Shown: positions 9,726 through 17,824 of the stretch, piece by piece
Layout of the letters: the number at the start of each line of letters is the position of its first letter
Position numbering within the stretch: position 1 is the first letter of the stretch
Assembly (NCBI GenBank): GCA_947175215.1
Contig: CAMWLR010000003.1
Coordinates: 1-64,000, forward strand
Source of the DNA: an uncultured Porphyromonadaceae bacterium
GTDB lineage: Bacteria; Bacteroidota; Bacteroidia; Bacteroidales; Muribaculaceae
Reading direction: 5' to 3'
Length of the DNA stretch: 64,000 nt
Program-made: the position numbers and the translations under genes
The notes under the pieces: model-generated
Seen by the model: the letters and a program-made list of their open reading frames with translations, nothing else
Told to the model about the DNA's origin: nothing
The model's database searches: none

Positions 9726-9733
9726 CAAAGTTA
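9726..9733 (-). promoter_or_regulatory. -7 promoter element for the 8827-9606 barrel gene
   Basis: TAACTTTG on the minus strand is a perfect TAnnTTTG match in the only intergenic space upstream of the barrel gene, giving a predicted leader of about 110 nt. Confidence 0.5.
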
Positions 9734-9762
9734 ATAATAATGGTTGAAATCACAAAATCAAA

Positions 9763-9798
9763 CGAGGCTGATACGCCAGGGGTAGCGGATCAGCCTCG
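9763..9798 (-). terminator. Terminator after the coiled-coil lipoprotein gene
   Basis: A perfect 9-bp inverted repeat (CGAGGCTGA / TCAGCCTCG) with an 18-nt loop is followed on the minus strand by TTTGATTTT. It lies 45 bp past the stop of the gene ending at 9843. Confidence 0.8.
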
Positions 9799-9842
9799 TA
9801 TACGGTATATTTTTGAGTCAGAGTGGGATGTCAAATGTCTGA

Positions 9843-10721
9843 TCAGTCGTTCTTGATGATGAGGAAGTTTGACTGATTCCAGAACTTGGCGGGATTGGTG
9901 ATCTTGAGGATCTTCATGCCGTTGGCACCGTCAACGATCTCGTATGAGTCTGAGGGCTGGTTGGTAAGCACTTTGGCTTTCTTAGAGCCGATATTGATGC
10001 TGCGCAGGGTGCGTTTGTCACCGGTGGTGAAGTATGACTGATCAAAGTTCTCAGGCATGATCTTGGTCTTGCGCAGGAATCCCGACTCCATCAGGTTATG
10101 AGCCTTGAGTTCCTTGCCGGTGCCGATTGCATAGTAGCAAAGGTTCATCTCGTTATTGAGCTCGACTGCGCGGCGCTCGGCCTCCTGACGGGCGTTAGCC
10201 TCGACTTCGGCAACGGCTGAGATCGAATCTTTCTCCTGACCTAAAATGGTAACCGAACGGCTCAGGCCCTCGATCTGGATGTTTGCGTTGGCAAGCTGTT
10301 CGCGCAGCCCGTTGATGGTCTTCTCTTGCTCGGCGATCTGAGTCTTGAGGTTAGAGATGGCACGTTGCAGGTTGGCATTATTCTGGTTGCTGGCAGCGAG
10401 CTGTGCCTCAAGCTGTTCGAGACGCTGGCGACGTTGCTCGAGGGCGTTCTGTATCTGCTCCATATCCTCACGTATCTGTCGGCGCTGATCGGGAGTCTCA
10501 GCACCGAGACCGCCGGTGCTGAGAATGTTCTCCATCTGCTTGATCTGGGTCATACCCTCGGTAATATCGTTGAGAAGCACGAGCAGCGAGTCCTGGTTGG
10601 CAAGCGCCACGTGGAGTGAATCAGATGTTGTGGGGAGCGATCCGTCTTCACCCTTGTTCTGACAAGCTGTAAAAAGGGCCGTCGTCGTCAGGGCAGCCAC
10701 GCATAATTTGATGAGTTTCAT
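9843..10721 (-). CDS. Coiled-coil lipoprotein, conserved Bacteroidales type
   Basis: A 292-aa predicted lipoprotein. The signal peptide ends with a lipobox (LFTACQNKGED), Cys20 being the lipidated residue. Residues about 80-195 are strongly heptad-like and rich in Gln, Glu, Ala and Arg, predicting a long coiled coil. A globular C-terminal domain of about 95 aa follows (from YYAIGTGKEL), containing the pattern RSINIGSKKAKVLTNQPSDS, which I recall from other uncharacterised Bacteroidales lipoproteins. The role is unknown; anchoring plus coiled coil suggests an envelope scaffold or spacer. It is a single gene with its own terminator; the start is set by the signal peptide. Confidence 0.8.
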   Translation of the reverse strand: MKLIKLCVAALTTTALFTACQNKGEDGSLPTTSDSLHVALANQDSLLVLLNDITEGMTQIKQMENILSTGGLGAETPDQRRQIREDMEQIQNALEQRRQRLEQLEAQLAASNQNNANLQRAISNLKTQIAEQEKTINGLREQLANANIQIEGLSRSVTILGQEKDSISAVAEVEANARQEAERRAVELNNEMNLCYYAIGTGKELKAHNLMESGFLRKTKIMPENFDQSYFTTGDKRTLRSINIGSKKAKVLTNQPSDSYEIVDGANGMKILKITNPAKFWNQSNFLIIKND

Positions 10722-10777
10722 AAACGTAAATTTTAACGTTGAGAATTATATTTTTCTGTATTACGTACCCGACCGGT

Positions 10778-11530
10778 TTACTCTTCCAAATCACCGGGTC
10801 GATATTTATTACGGTGAACCTTACGCTCCTGGCGGAGAGCCCGATTTCCCGATACAACAACAACAATCTCTCCGCGTGGATTGTTCACCGTAAAATACTC
10901 GACCAGCTCGGCCAGTGTACCGTTATGGGTGGTATTGTGCAACTTTGAGATTTCGCGCGAAACCGATGCCTCACGCTCAGGGCCACATACATCCGCCAGT
11001 TCCTTGAGTGTCTTGAGCAACCTCAGGGGCGACTCATATATTATAAAGGTGCGCTCATCGGCGGCAAGTTGTGCCAGTCGCGTTGCCCTCCCTTTTTTAG
11101 GCGGCAGGAAACCCTCGAAGCAGAAACGTTCGCAAGGGAGGCCCGAATTGACCAGGGCCGGCACAAAAGCCGTAGGGCCGGGCAGAGTCTCAACCTCGAC
11201 ACCGGCCTGACGACACTCCCTGACCAGCATGAATCCCGGATCAGAGATAGCCGGTGTACCCGCGTCTGATATAAGTGCCATCACCTCGCCGCCGAGCATA
11301 CGGTCGACTAACGGTTTGACCGTCTCGTGTTCGTTGAATTTATGATGTGAGGCCAACGGGGTAGTTATCTCAAAACGGCGGGTGACGACAGATGACGTGC
11401 GCGTATCTTCAGCCAATATCAGGCTGACGGTTTTAAGTATCTCGATGGCCCGCGGTGCCATATCATCAAGATTCCCTACCGGAGTAGGTACGACAAAAAG
11501 TTTACCGGCACTCCTTAATTTCTCGGTCAT
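10778..11530 (-). CDS. rsmI: 16S rRNA (cytidine1402-2'-O)-methyltransferase RsmI
   Basis: SAM-dependent enzyme that 2'-O-methylates C1402 in the decoding centre of 16S rRNA. The 250-aa protein is a tetrapyrrole-methylase fold member with the diagnostic strings FVVPTPVGNLDD, AEDTRTS, SDAGTPAISDPG and LPGPTAFVPALVNSG; RsmI is usually 270-290 aa, so the C-terminal region is slightly short. It is the last gene of a leftward three-gene operon with dacB and a hypothetical gene, each separated by 26 bp. Confidence 0.95.
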   Translation of the reverse strand: MTEKLRSAGKLFVVPTPVGNLDDMAPRAIEILKTVSLILAEDTRTSSVVTRRFEITTPLASHHKFNEHETVKPLVDRMLGGEVMALISDAGTPAISDPGFMLVRECRQAGVEVETLPGPTAFVPALVNSGLPCERFCFEGFLPPKKGRATRLAQLAADERTFIIYESPLRLLKTLKELADVCGPEREASVSREISKLHNTTHNGTLAELVEYFTVNNPRGEIVVVVSGNRALRQERKVHRNKYRPGDLEE

Positions 11531-11556
11531 GGTCTGTTGGTTAGAAGTGAGTGGTT

Positions 11557-12306
11557 TTATCCGAAGAATACTGACAGGGCTTGAGAGAACTCCTTTCCCG
11601 GCGACTGATCTAATGACAGACCGAGATCGGTGGTGAGATAATTCTGCACGGCAGCCATATCGGGGAGACTACCTATATAATCGAGCACCTCCATCATCAA
11701 TGGCTTTGAGCCGTTAAAGATCTCCCTGCGGTAGAGAAAGGCATCGTTTATCGTAAAAGACCTGTATATAGTTTCGCCTGATATTGTCGGTGCTGTGGTC
11801 TCGTCTGCATCAGCCTGCTCCTCAAACTCAGCGGCTACGGCCTCAGCAGCGATGTCATCGGCTGATTGTGATGATTGGTCTGATTGGGGAGATGGGTCTG
11901 ATTGGGGAGATGGGTCTAATTGGTCTGATGAGACTAATTGGTCTAATGAGGCCGGTTGATCAGTAGTGACCGGGGTATCTGAGGGGGTAGCGATAGTGAC
12001 ATCAGGGGTGTTGTCATCAGTGACAGACTCAGCTATTGCCTCAGACTCCATCTCCTCGATCTCCTCAGGGGCGACTGTGTCGATTGTGTCTGATGCGGCT
12101 GCTTGCTCGGGCTCGGGCTTGGTCGCTTGATCGGTCGCTTGGTCGGTATCGTCCGGTGACTCGACTGTGGCGGCCAACTCGGCAAGTGATATTATCTTGA
12201 GTTTGAGGTCGTCTGACAGATGATCACTATCAGTGTCCTTTACTATGAGTAACTCCTCGGCAATTTCGGCCGTCAAGCCAAGCATCCGGTCTATTTTAGG
12301 ATTCAT
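11557..12306 (-). CDS. Conserved Bacteroidales protein with a repetitive acidic linker
   Basis: A 249-aa protein of unknown function between dacB and rsmI. The N-terminal 45 residues form a helical segment (MNPKIDRMLGLTAEIAEELL). The middle, about residues 50-175, is low-complexity and rich in Asp, Glu, Ser, Gln, Thr and Pro, and is partly encoded by 9/18-bp tandem repeats. The C-terminal 70 residues (IYRSFTINDAFLYRREIFNG ...) form a compact module resembling a segment I recall from many uncharacterised Bacteroidales proteins. No signal peptide or membrane segment is visible, so it is probably cytoplasmic. The frame can begin at a TTG (12336) overlapping dacB by 4 bp; the ATG at 12306 is preferred. 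Confidence 0.75.
   Translation of the reverse strand: MNPKIDRMLGLTAEIAEELLIVKDTDSDHLSDDLKLKIISLAELAATVESPDDTDQATDQATKPEPEQAAASDTIDTVAPEEIEEMESEAIAESVTDDNTPDVTIATPSDTPVTTDQPASLDQLVSSDQLDPSPQSDPSPQSDQSSQSADDIAAEAVAAEFEEQADADETTAPTISGETIYRSFTINDAFLYRREIFNGSKPLMMEVLDYIGSLPDMAAVQNYLTTDLGLSLDQSPGKEFSQALSVFFG
11872..11952. repeat. 9-bp-periodic tandem repeat inside the 11557-12306 gene
   Basis: Eighty-one bases are built of 9-bp units (TGATTGGTC, TAATTGGTC, TGATGAGAC and relatives), including two identical adjacent 18-bp units, TGATTGGGGAGATGGGTC, at 11881-11898 and 11899-11916. The period is three codons, so copy-number change would keep the frame and only change linker length. Confidence 0.9.
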
Positions 12307-12332
12307 ATCTTTGTTAATCAATACAGTATTAA

Positions 12333-13589
12333 TCAAAACTGCCGTTGCAGAAAGCCGCTGATCGCGTTGCGGACATCACTGCGCTTGCAGAAGAAATCGT
12401 TGATAAGTATGACAACGGCATGTGTCGGATGCCCATCGGTATCAAGTTTATATCCGGCATAACAATGCACGCCGTTCATGCTGCCGCTCTTTAGGGCAAG
12501 TTTCCCCTCGAGCCGGGTTCCTTTAAGCAGGGTCTTGACTGTCCCCTCTTTACCGACGATAGGAAAAAGCGAAACGTAAGACCCGTCCTTACCCTCACGG
12601 TGTGCCATCTGTTGCAGAAGGTCGGCCATAAAGGCAGCAGTGACACGGTTGTTGCGCGACAACCCCGACCCATCATAGATGTCGGTGATGTCAAGAGTTA
12701 TCCCACGGTCAGCCAGAAGCCGCTTCTCTCGGGCGATAGCCACTGAGCGCGGTTGACCGGGTGCTAACAACCTGAGCATCCCCTCGGCGAAGAGATTGTC
12801 AGAGCGCTCCATGAGATTGTCGAGAATTTCACGCCCGCGCGGAGAGTAATGTACCAACAACTGCCGGCTCTCACTGTCAGTTGTGTCAATATCATCCCAG
12901 TCAAAGGTTATCCCTGCGGATGCGAGCCGGTTTTCCAGAGCTTCGCCAAATGCCTCTGAGGGTGAGTCCATAGCCTTATCCCCCACACGGTTATCTCGAT
13001 AATTCAGGGCATAGAGCCCGGCACCATATTCATAGCGGGTATCAGACAATTCCCAACGGTCACACGGGCCGTTGTCGGGGAAGGTAGAAGTATCCACTAC
13101 GATGCCGCCCTCAAACCGTGTGATTCCCGACTCCTTAAGTGCCGAGAGTATTTCACTTATAAATGAGGTCGCGCCTCTGAATTGGGCACTTTCTATCGTC
13201 GGATCTCCGCTCCCGACGATAACAAGATCACCCGCCACCACCCCGTCACGGATAGTTCCACGGATATATACCCGGGTCTCGAAACGCGCCGTATCGAGGC
13301 CGGCCTCGATTGCCGCCGCCGAGGTAACACACTTCATCGTACTGGCCGGCAACATCGCCTTGTGAGGATTAGACGACACGACATCCCTGCCTGTCGAGAG
13401 ATCTCTGACAATAACGGCGACCGATGACGCGCGGTCGCGCGGGAATGAGATCGGCCCGTCGGCCACTGCCCGCGGTGAGATTAGCGCCAGCAACATGATG
13501 TAAGCCAGCAACCTCGCGGCCATGACAGCCATACCGCCACGGCCTGCGGGTCTATATGTGATTGCTTTATATGATAATAGTCTGTCCAT
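12333..13589 (-). CDS. dacB: D-alanyl-D-alanine carboxypeptidase/endopeptidase (PBP4 family)
   Basis: Periplasmic peptidase that trims or cleaves D-Ala-containing peptidoglycan stems. It has the three active-site motifs of class C penicillin-binding proteins: SxxK as STMK within MLPASTMKCV, SxN as SDN within MERSDNLFAEGM, and KTG-like KSG within LALKSGSMNG. The domain order and length (about 418 aa) match the DacB/PBP4 family with its extra domains between the first and second motif. A hydrophobic stretch (MAARLLAYIMLLALISPRA) is the signal peptide. The start is uncertain: 13589 fits the length, while 13532 or 13523 would leave a tidier signal peptide. It is the first gene of the operon ending with rsmI. 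Confidence 0.9.
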   Translation of the reverse strand: MDRLLSYKAITYRPAGRGGMAVMAARLLAYIMLLALISPRAVADGPISFPRDRASSVAVIVRDLSTGRDVVSSNPHKAMLPASTMKCVTSAAAIEAGLDTARFETRVYIRGTIRDGVVAGDLVIVGSGDPTIESAQFRGATSFISEILSALKESGITRFEGGIVVDTSTFPDNGPCDRWELSDTRYEYGAGLYALNYRDNRVGDKAMDSPSEAFGEALENRLASAGITFDWDDIDTTDSESRQLLVHYSPRGREILDNLMERSDNLFAEGMLRLLAPGQPRSVAIAREKRLLADRGITLDITDIYDGSGLSRNNRVTAAFMADLLQQMAHREGKDGSYVSLFPIVGKEGTVKTLLKGTRLEGKLALKSGSMNGVHCYAGYKLDTDGHPTHAVVILINDFFCKRSDVRNAISGFLQRQF

Positions 13590-13770
13590 TTCAATCCACG
13601 AATTTACAAACAATATATCTTTCGCCCAACTTTCGGCCTTAAAAACCATCCCTATTTTTGACTAAAGAGGTAATTTTTATGACATTCGCCGATTTTCTCC
13701 TGTTTTTTTCGTAACTTCGCCACCTGAATCAACCGGTCGCACTTCATATTACCCTCTCGCTCCCCGGCAC

Positions 13771-14361
13771 ATGACACTTAAAACCCGCGACAAACTGATC
13801 GAAGTAGCAAGGCAACTCTTCGCCCGCAAGGGTGTTGAGAATACCACCATGCTCGATATCGCCAACGCTTCAGAGAAAGGGCGGCGCACAATCTATACCT
13901 ACTTCAAGAACAAGCGCGAGATACATCAGGCCGTTATTGAGCATGAGAGTGACCAGATAGTCACCCGTCAGCGCGAGATACTCGGCTCTGAGGAGAGCGC
14001 CATACAGAAACTCAGACAGTTTATGGAGGCGCGCTTCAATATCATCATCTGCCCGACAGGGCGTCGTGAGCGTTCTGACGGTTTCCAGTTGCTGATGAGG
14101 TTTGACATGAGCCGCGCCGACAAGACACGGCGCATGGCCGCCAAAAAGGAGATCGAGATACTGCGCGCCATCCTCGACGAGGGTATGCGGGCAGGCGAGT
14201 TCTCGCCGGCACAAGCAGCCAGGGCTCAGGTGATGATCGTCACAATCATGAAAGGTTTTGACACCCCCGGATATGCGCCGCTGCTTGATGACTGTCATAC
14301 AGACCTCGATCAGGCACGACGCGACCTGATAGAGTTTACAATCGCAGGAATAAAGAAATAA
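13771..14361 (+). CDS. TetR/AcrR family transcriptional regulator
   Basis: A 196-aa one-component regulator. The N-terminal helix-turn-helix is clear: LIEVARQLFARKGVENTTMLDIANASEKGRRTIYTYF is the standard TetR_N pattern of residues 8-50. The remaining helices form the ligand and dimerisation domain; the ligand is unknown. It lies 26 bp ahead of fabG on the same strand, so the pair is likely co-transcribed. A role in fatty-acid control is plausible from that linkage but unproven; the efflux operon lies too far away to assume it as target. A weak -7 element (TAACTTCG, 13712-13719) lies upstream. Confidence 0.92.
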   Translation: MTLKTRDKLIEVARQLFARKGVENTTMLDIANASEKGRRTIYTYFKNKREIHQAVIEHESDQIVTRQREILGSEESAIQKLRQFMEARFNIIICPTGRRERSDGFQLLMRFDMSRADKTRRMAAKKEIEILRAILDEGMRAGEFSPAQAARAQVMIVTIMKGFDTPGYAPLLDDCHTDLDQARRDLIEFTIAGIKK

Positions 14362-14387
14362 ATCAAAATATCCAACAATTTTCAATC

Positions 14388-15134
14388 ATGAAATTACTCG
14401 AAGGAAAAACAGCGCTTATCACCGGCGCCGCCCGCGGTATCGGTAAGGAAATAGCGCTCCGCTTTGCCAAAGAAGGCGCAAACATTGCATTTACAGACCT
14501 TGTAATAGACGAAAACGGTAAAAAGACCGAGGAGGAGATCGCAGCCCTCGGTGTCAAAGTCAAAGGTTACGCCTCAAACGCCGCCGACTTCGCCCAGACT
14601 GAAGAGGTTGTCAAGGAGGTACATAAAGATTTCGGATCAATCGACATCCTGGTCAACAACGCAGGTATCACCAAAGACGGCCTGATGATGCGTATGACCG
14701 AGGCTCAGTGGGACGCCGTTATCGCTGTCAACCTCAAGAGCGCATTCAACTTTATCCACGCCGTTCTCCCCATCATGCTGCGCCAGCGTAGCGGTTCGAT
14801 CATCAATATGGCCTCGGTTGTAGGTGTTCACGGCAACGCCGGTCAGAGCAACTACGCCGCATCAAAGGCCGGCCTGATCGCCCTCGCCAAGAGTATCGCA
14901 CAGGAGGTGGGCTCTCGCGGCATCCGTGCCAACGCCATCGCTCCCGGCTTTATTGAGACAGCCATGACTGCTGCTCTCCCCGAGGAGGTACGCAAAGAGT
15001 GGGCGATGAAGATACCCCTGCGTCGTGCCGGTAAGGTAGATGACATCGCCGATGTCGCTACATTCCTTGCATCAGATATGTCGTCATACGTCACCGGTCA
15101 GGTTATCCAGGTTGACGGCGGTATGAATATGTAA
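14388..15134 (+). CDS. fabG: 3-oxoacyl-[acyl-carrier-protein] reductase FabG
   Basis: NADPH-dependent short-chain dehydrogenase reducing beta-ketoacyl-ACP in fatty-acid elongation. The 248-aa length is exactly the family norm. Visible signatures are the Rossmann glycine motif TGAARGIGK, the NNAG motif within DILVNNAGITKDGL, the catalytic Ser143, Tyr156 and Lys160 (YAASK), and the family ending GQVIQVDGGMNM. It follows the TetR gene by 26 bp. The region after its stop holds stacked palindromes and a terminator-like hairpin. Confidence 0.96.
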   Translation: MKLLEGKTALITGAARGIGKEIALRFAKEGANIAFTDLVIDENGKKTEEEIAALGVKVKGYASNAADFAQTEEVVKEVHKDFGSIDILVNNAGITKDGLMMRMTEAQWDAVIAVNLKSAFNFIHAVLPIMLRQRSGSIINMASVVGVHGNAGQSNYAASKAGLIALAKSIAQEVGSRGIRANAIAPGFIETAMTAALPEEVRKEWAMKIPLRRAGKVDDIADVATFLASDMSSYVTGQVIQVDGGMNM

Positions 15135-15142
15135 TATCGGCT

Positions 15143-15210
15143 ATAATCCCTGCAGGGATTATAACCGTAACTCCGCGGGTTATCGCCACCCCCCGGGATA
15201 ATCACCGTAA
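15143..15210. repeat. Palindrome and degenerate direct repeats after fabG
   Basis: The segment begins with a perfect 20-bp palindrome (ATAATCCCTGCAGGGATTAT, 15143-15162). Three degenerate copies of a motif near GGGATWATMACCGTAA follow at 15155, 15177 and 15195. It lies between fabG and the final hairpin. It could be a repetitive extragenic or protein-binding element; no function is shown. Confidence 0.5.
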
Positions 15211-15255
15211 AATATTGAAGGTGTGTCAAGAACGTTTGGCACACCTTCGATATTT
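15210..15255. terminator. Terminator between fabG and the ATPase-TOPRIM gene
   Basis: Arms AAATATTGAAGGTGTG and CACACCTTCGATATTT form a 16-bp stem with one mismatch and a 14-nt loop. Genes on both sides converge here, so it can act in both directions; the U-tract is short. Confidence 0.75.
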
Positions 15256-15291
15256 AATATTGGTCAGCTCCCGGATATTTTTTATAGTCGG

Positions 15292-16893
15292 TCACACCGT
15301 GGGGATTTCATCGGATGGTAGACCGAAGCAGCGGATGATGGCCCGGCGCATCCGGCGGGATGGTTCACTGTCGTGCCTGAGGATAGTAATGATTGCGGCT
15401 ACGTATGCCTCCTTTGAGCCGTTTAGCCCGCACAGGGTCGAGACGTTTGAGTTGGGGAGCATCGACTTCTGGTTATATACCTTGAGTATTGAGGCGTAAT
15501 CCTCATGATTGACATAGTTTGAAAATTCGCGGCATAGTTTTTCGTATAACCCGCGCGGATTCAACTCCTTGGCTAATCCGGCCAGATGATTTTCAAAGTC
15601 GTTGATATTACTGAATTTCCCGTCTACACGCCGCTCCATCAGTCGTTTTATGCGGTGACGGGTATGCAGCATCGCCTGGGCGCGCAGATCGTGGCTAAAC
15701 ATCGATATGATCGACTTCTTGACCGATTTGAAAACCCTGTTCTCGTCACGTCCGTTGTATGTGGCCACACTCCTGACCACCTGCTCGAGCATCAGAATAT
15801 TCTCTATCTCTGCTACATCAGGTACAAATATATTCTTACCCCTGAGATACGCCACCTCACCGTCATCACGGCGATCCCGATCGACGATACCGCGGCTCTC
15901 GAGATTGTGCAGCGACCGCTGATCATTAAAGGCGCGTGTCGACTCTATCACCTTGTCGCAACTACCAAGCGATTTGACCGTAAAGTCGCGGAACACTAAC
16001 GGATATAACTTGGCATCTATCGAGTGCGCAGCATCCCCCTCGATAAACAGCAGAGGTTTGCGTGACCCTATGATAGCCATATAAATCTCATCAGAGATAC
16101 CCGCTCCGCGCGGCAGTATGGTGTAATCCCAACCTTCAGAGGCGGTGTCATACCCTTTTACCCACAGCAGAATGTCACGATTGCGTGTAGCTGTGAATCC
16201 TAAATCGTGGGTAGTATAGATAAACCGACAGTCGGGCCTGAGTGTCTCGATCATCTCCCATGCGCGCTGTTGCAGCGAGGGATGCAGGAATGTCTCGGGC
16301 GCATCGACAAACACTACACCATCTTTTGGCGCATACAAGACCGCACCAAAATAATAGAGCAATGCCTTCTCGCCGTCAGACAGCCTTTTCTGGGCATACC
16401 TGTCATCCTGACCCTCGCGGGCGAACATAAGTCGGCCGCCATCGCGGAGTACCTGATTCCCGGGGAATAGCTCTTGCCACCGGGCTATCACCAGATCAAG
16501 TTTGGTGGCGGGTATAAAGACTGCCTCGCGTCTGCCGGCCATGACCTCAGTCTGAGCCATCTTATATTCAACCAGAGCGCTTATCTCCTCATTGAGCAAC
16601 ATCGCCATCAGACGGTCAAAGGGTGTCGCAGCGGCATTTGTCAGGAATGACGGCGACCTGGCGGCCTCGATATATAATCTGTCGGTAGTGGCCTGAACAT
16701 CGTTGGGCTCACCTGTGGCGTAGATCGCTTTAAGAGCCGACAGACGCAGAGCGTTATCGCCGAGACTATCGGCGAGATAAGAGGTAAACCGTGTTTTTCC
16801 GGCACCGTTGGCACCGATAATGGTCAGATGGCGTGTGCCAGCGGGTAAAGTACGCCGCTCACCTGTCGGATCAGGAGGGAGAAGTATGGCCAT
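15292..16893 (-). CDS. ABC-type ATPase fused to DUF4435 (TOPRIM-like) domain
   Basis: A 533-aa two-domain protein. The N-terminal ATPase (about 1-260) has Walker A GANGAGKT (27-34), signature LSDGEK (171-176), Walker B FVDAPE (Asp197, Glu200) and an H-loop His229, as in SMC/Rad50/OLD-type ATPases. The C-terminal part (about 275-530) matches DUF4435, with TOPRIM-style acidic residues: Glu285 in FIEGD and Asp338/Asp340 in VDRDR. The same two modules make up AriA and AriB of the PARIS anti-phage system, sometimes as one chain. Its ATG lies 11 bp after the aguB stop, in a polyamine operon, and related fusions appear common in Bacteroidales, so a housekeeping role is also possible. No signal peptide; cytoplasmic. 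Confidence 0.85.
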   Translation of the reverse strand: MAILLPPDPTGERRTLPAGTRHLTIIGANGAGKTRFTSYLADSLGDNALRLSALKAIYATGEPNDVQATTDRLYIEAARSPSFLTNAAATPFDRLMAMLLNEEISALVEYKMAQTEVMAGRREAVFIPATKLDLVIARWQELFPGNQVLRDGGRLMFAREGQDDRYAQKRLSDGEKALLYYFGAVLYAPKDGVVFVDAPETFLHPSLQQRAWEMIETLRPDCRFIYTTHDLGFTATRNRDILLWVKGYDTASEGWDYTILPRGAGISDEIYMAIIGSRKPLLFIEGDAAHSIDAKLYPLVFRDFTVKSLGSCDKVIESTRAFNDQRSLHNLESRGIVDRDRRDDGEVAYLRGKNIFVPDVAEIENILMLEQVVRSVATYNGRDENRVFKSVKKSIISMFSHDLRAQAMLHTRHRIKRLMERRVDGKFSNINDFENHLAGLAKELNPRGLYEKLCREFSNYVNHEDYASILKVYNQKSMLPNSNVSTLCGLNGSKEAYVAAIITILRHDSEPSRRMRRAIIRCFGLPSDEIPTV

Positions 16894-16904
16894 GGTTAAG
16901 AGAT

Positions 16905-17801
16905 TTAATCAAGATAACGCTTGGTCAATCCGTGGTAAAGGTCTATACGGCGATCGCGCAGGAATGGCCACCAACGGCGCACCTGCTCGCTGCGTTGCAT
17001 GTCCACCTCGACCACCGCGGTCTCCTCGCGGTCTGTCGGGCCTGCGTATATGATTTCACCCTGCGGACCGGCAACGAAGCTCGACCCCCAGAAAGTGATA
17101 CCGTCAGTTACACCCGAGGGATCGTCCTCATGCCCTACCCTGTTGACGGCTATCACAGGGAGACCGTTGGCAACGGCGTGACCGCGCTGCACCGTGATCC
17201 AGGCATCGCGCTGCCGCTGTTTCTCATCCTCTGTATCACTGTCTTGCCACCCGATAGCCGTAGGATAAATCAACATCGACGCACCTTGCAGGGCCATAAG
17301 ACGGGCAGCCTCGGGATACCACTGATCCCAGCAGACCAGAACGCCGATCTTACCCAATGAAGTCTCAACCGGCCGGATGCCGAGATCACCCGGGGTAAAG
17401 TAAAATTTCTCATAAAACCCGGGGTCATCGGGTATATGCGTCTTGCGGTATCTCCCGGCCTCACTACCATCGGTGTCAAACACGACAGCGGTGTTATGAT
17501 AGAGGCCGGGGGCCCGGCGTTCAAACATAGAGGTGATTATCACCACACCCGCCTCGCGTGCCAGGCGCGAATAAAACTCAGTGGCCTCAGAGTCGAGATC
17601 GACAGCGAGGTCAAAAGTGTCGACATTCTCATCCTGACAGAAATATAGAGAGTCATGCAGCTCCTGGTTGACGATAAGCTGCGCGCCTGAGGCCGCAGCT
17701 GCTGCTATCTCATCGGCCAGACGGCGACGATTCTCTGTGATATCGGCACTCTTGGTCATCTGTATGAGTGCGATATTTATCTTTTTAGGGGTATTCTCCA
17801 T
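16905..17801 (-). CDS. aguB: N-carbamoylputrescine amidase
   Basis: Carbon-nitrogen hydrolase that releases putrescine, CO2 and ammonia from N-carbamoylputrescine. The 298-aa protein has the nitrilase triad: Glu in VNQELHDSLYF, Lys in YRKTHIPDDPGFYEKFYF, and Cys157 in GVLVCWDQWYPEAARLM. The HIPDDPGFYEKFYFTPGD string is diagnostic for AguB. The frame is open to 17867, but the ATG at 17801 (MENTPKKINIALIQ) matches the family start. It lies 23 bp after aguA, with which it forms the agmatine deiminase route to putrescine. Confidence 0.95.
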   Translation of the reverse strand: MENTPKKINIALIQMTKSADITENRRRLADEIAAAAASGAQLIVNQELHDSLYFCQDENVDTFDLAVDLDSEATEFYSRLAREAGVVIITSMFERRAPGLYHNTAVVFDTDGSEAGRYRKTHIPDDPGFYEKFYFTPGDLGIRPVETSLGKIGVLVCWDQWYPEAARLMALQGASMLIYPTAIGWQDSDTEDEKQRQRDAWITVQRGHAVANGLPVIAVNRVGHEDDPSGVTDGITFWGSSFVAGPQGEIIYAGPTDREETAVVEVDMQRSEQVRRWWPFLRDRRIDLYHGLTKRYLD

Positions 17802-17824
17802 CGTTAATAATATTCTAATTCTCA

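Noticed and set aside
13870-14385. 171-codon open frame antisense to the TetR gene
   Set aside because: The TetR frame has an unmistakable helix-turn-helix; the antisense product has no family resemblance.
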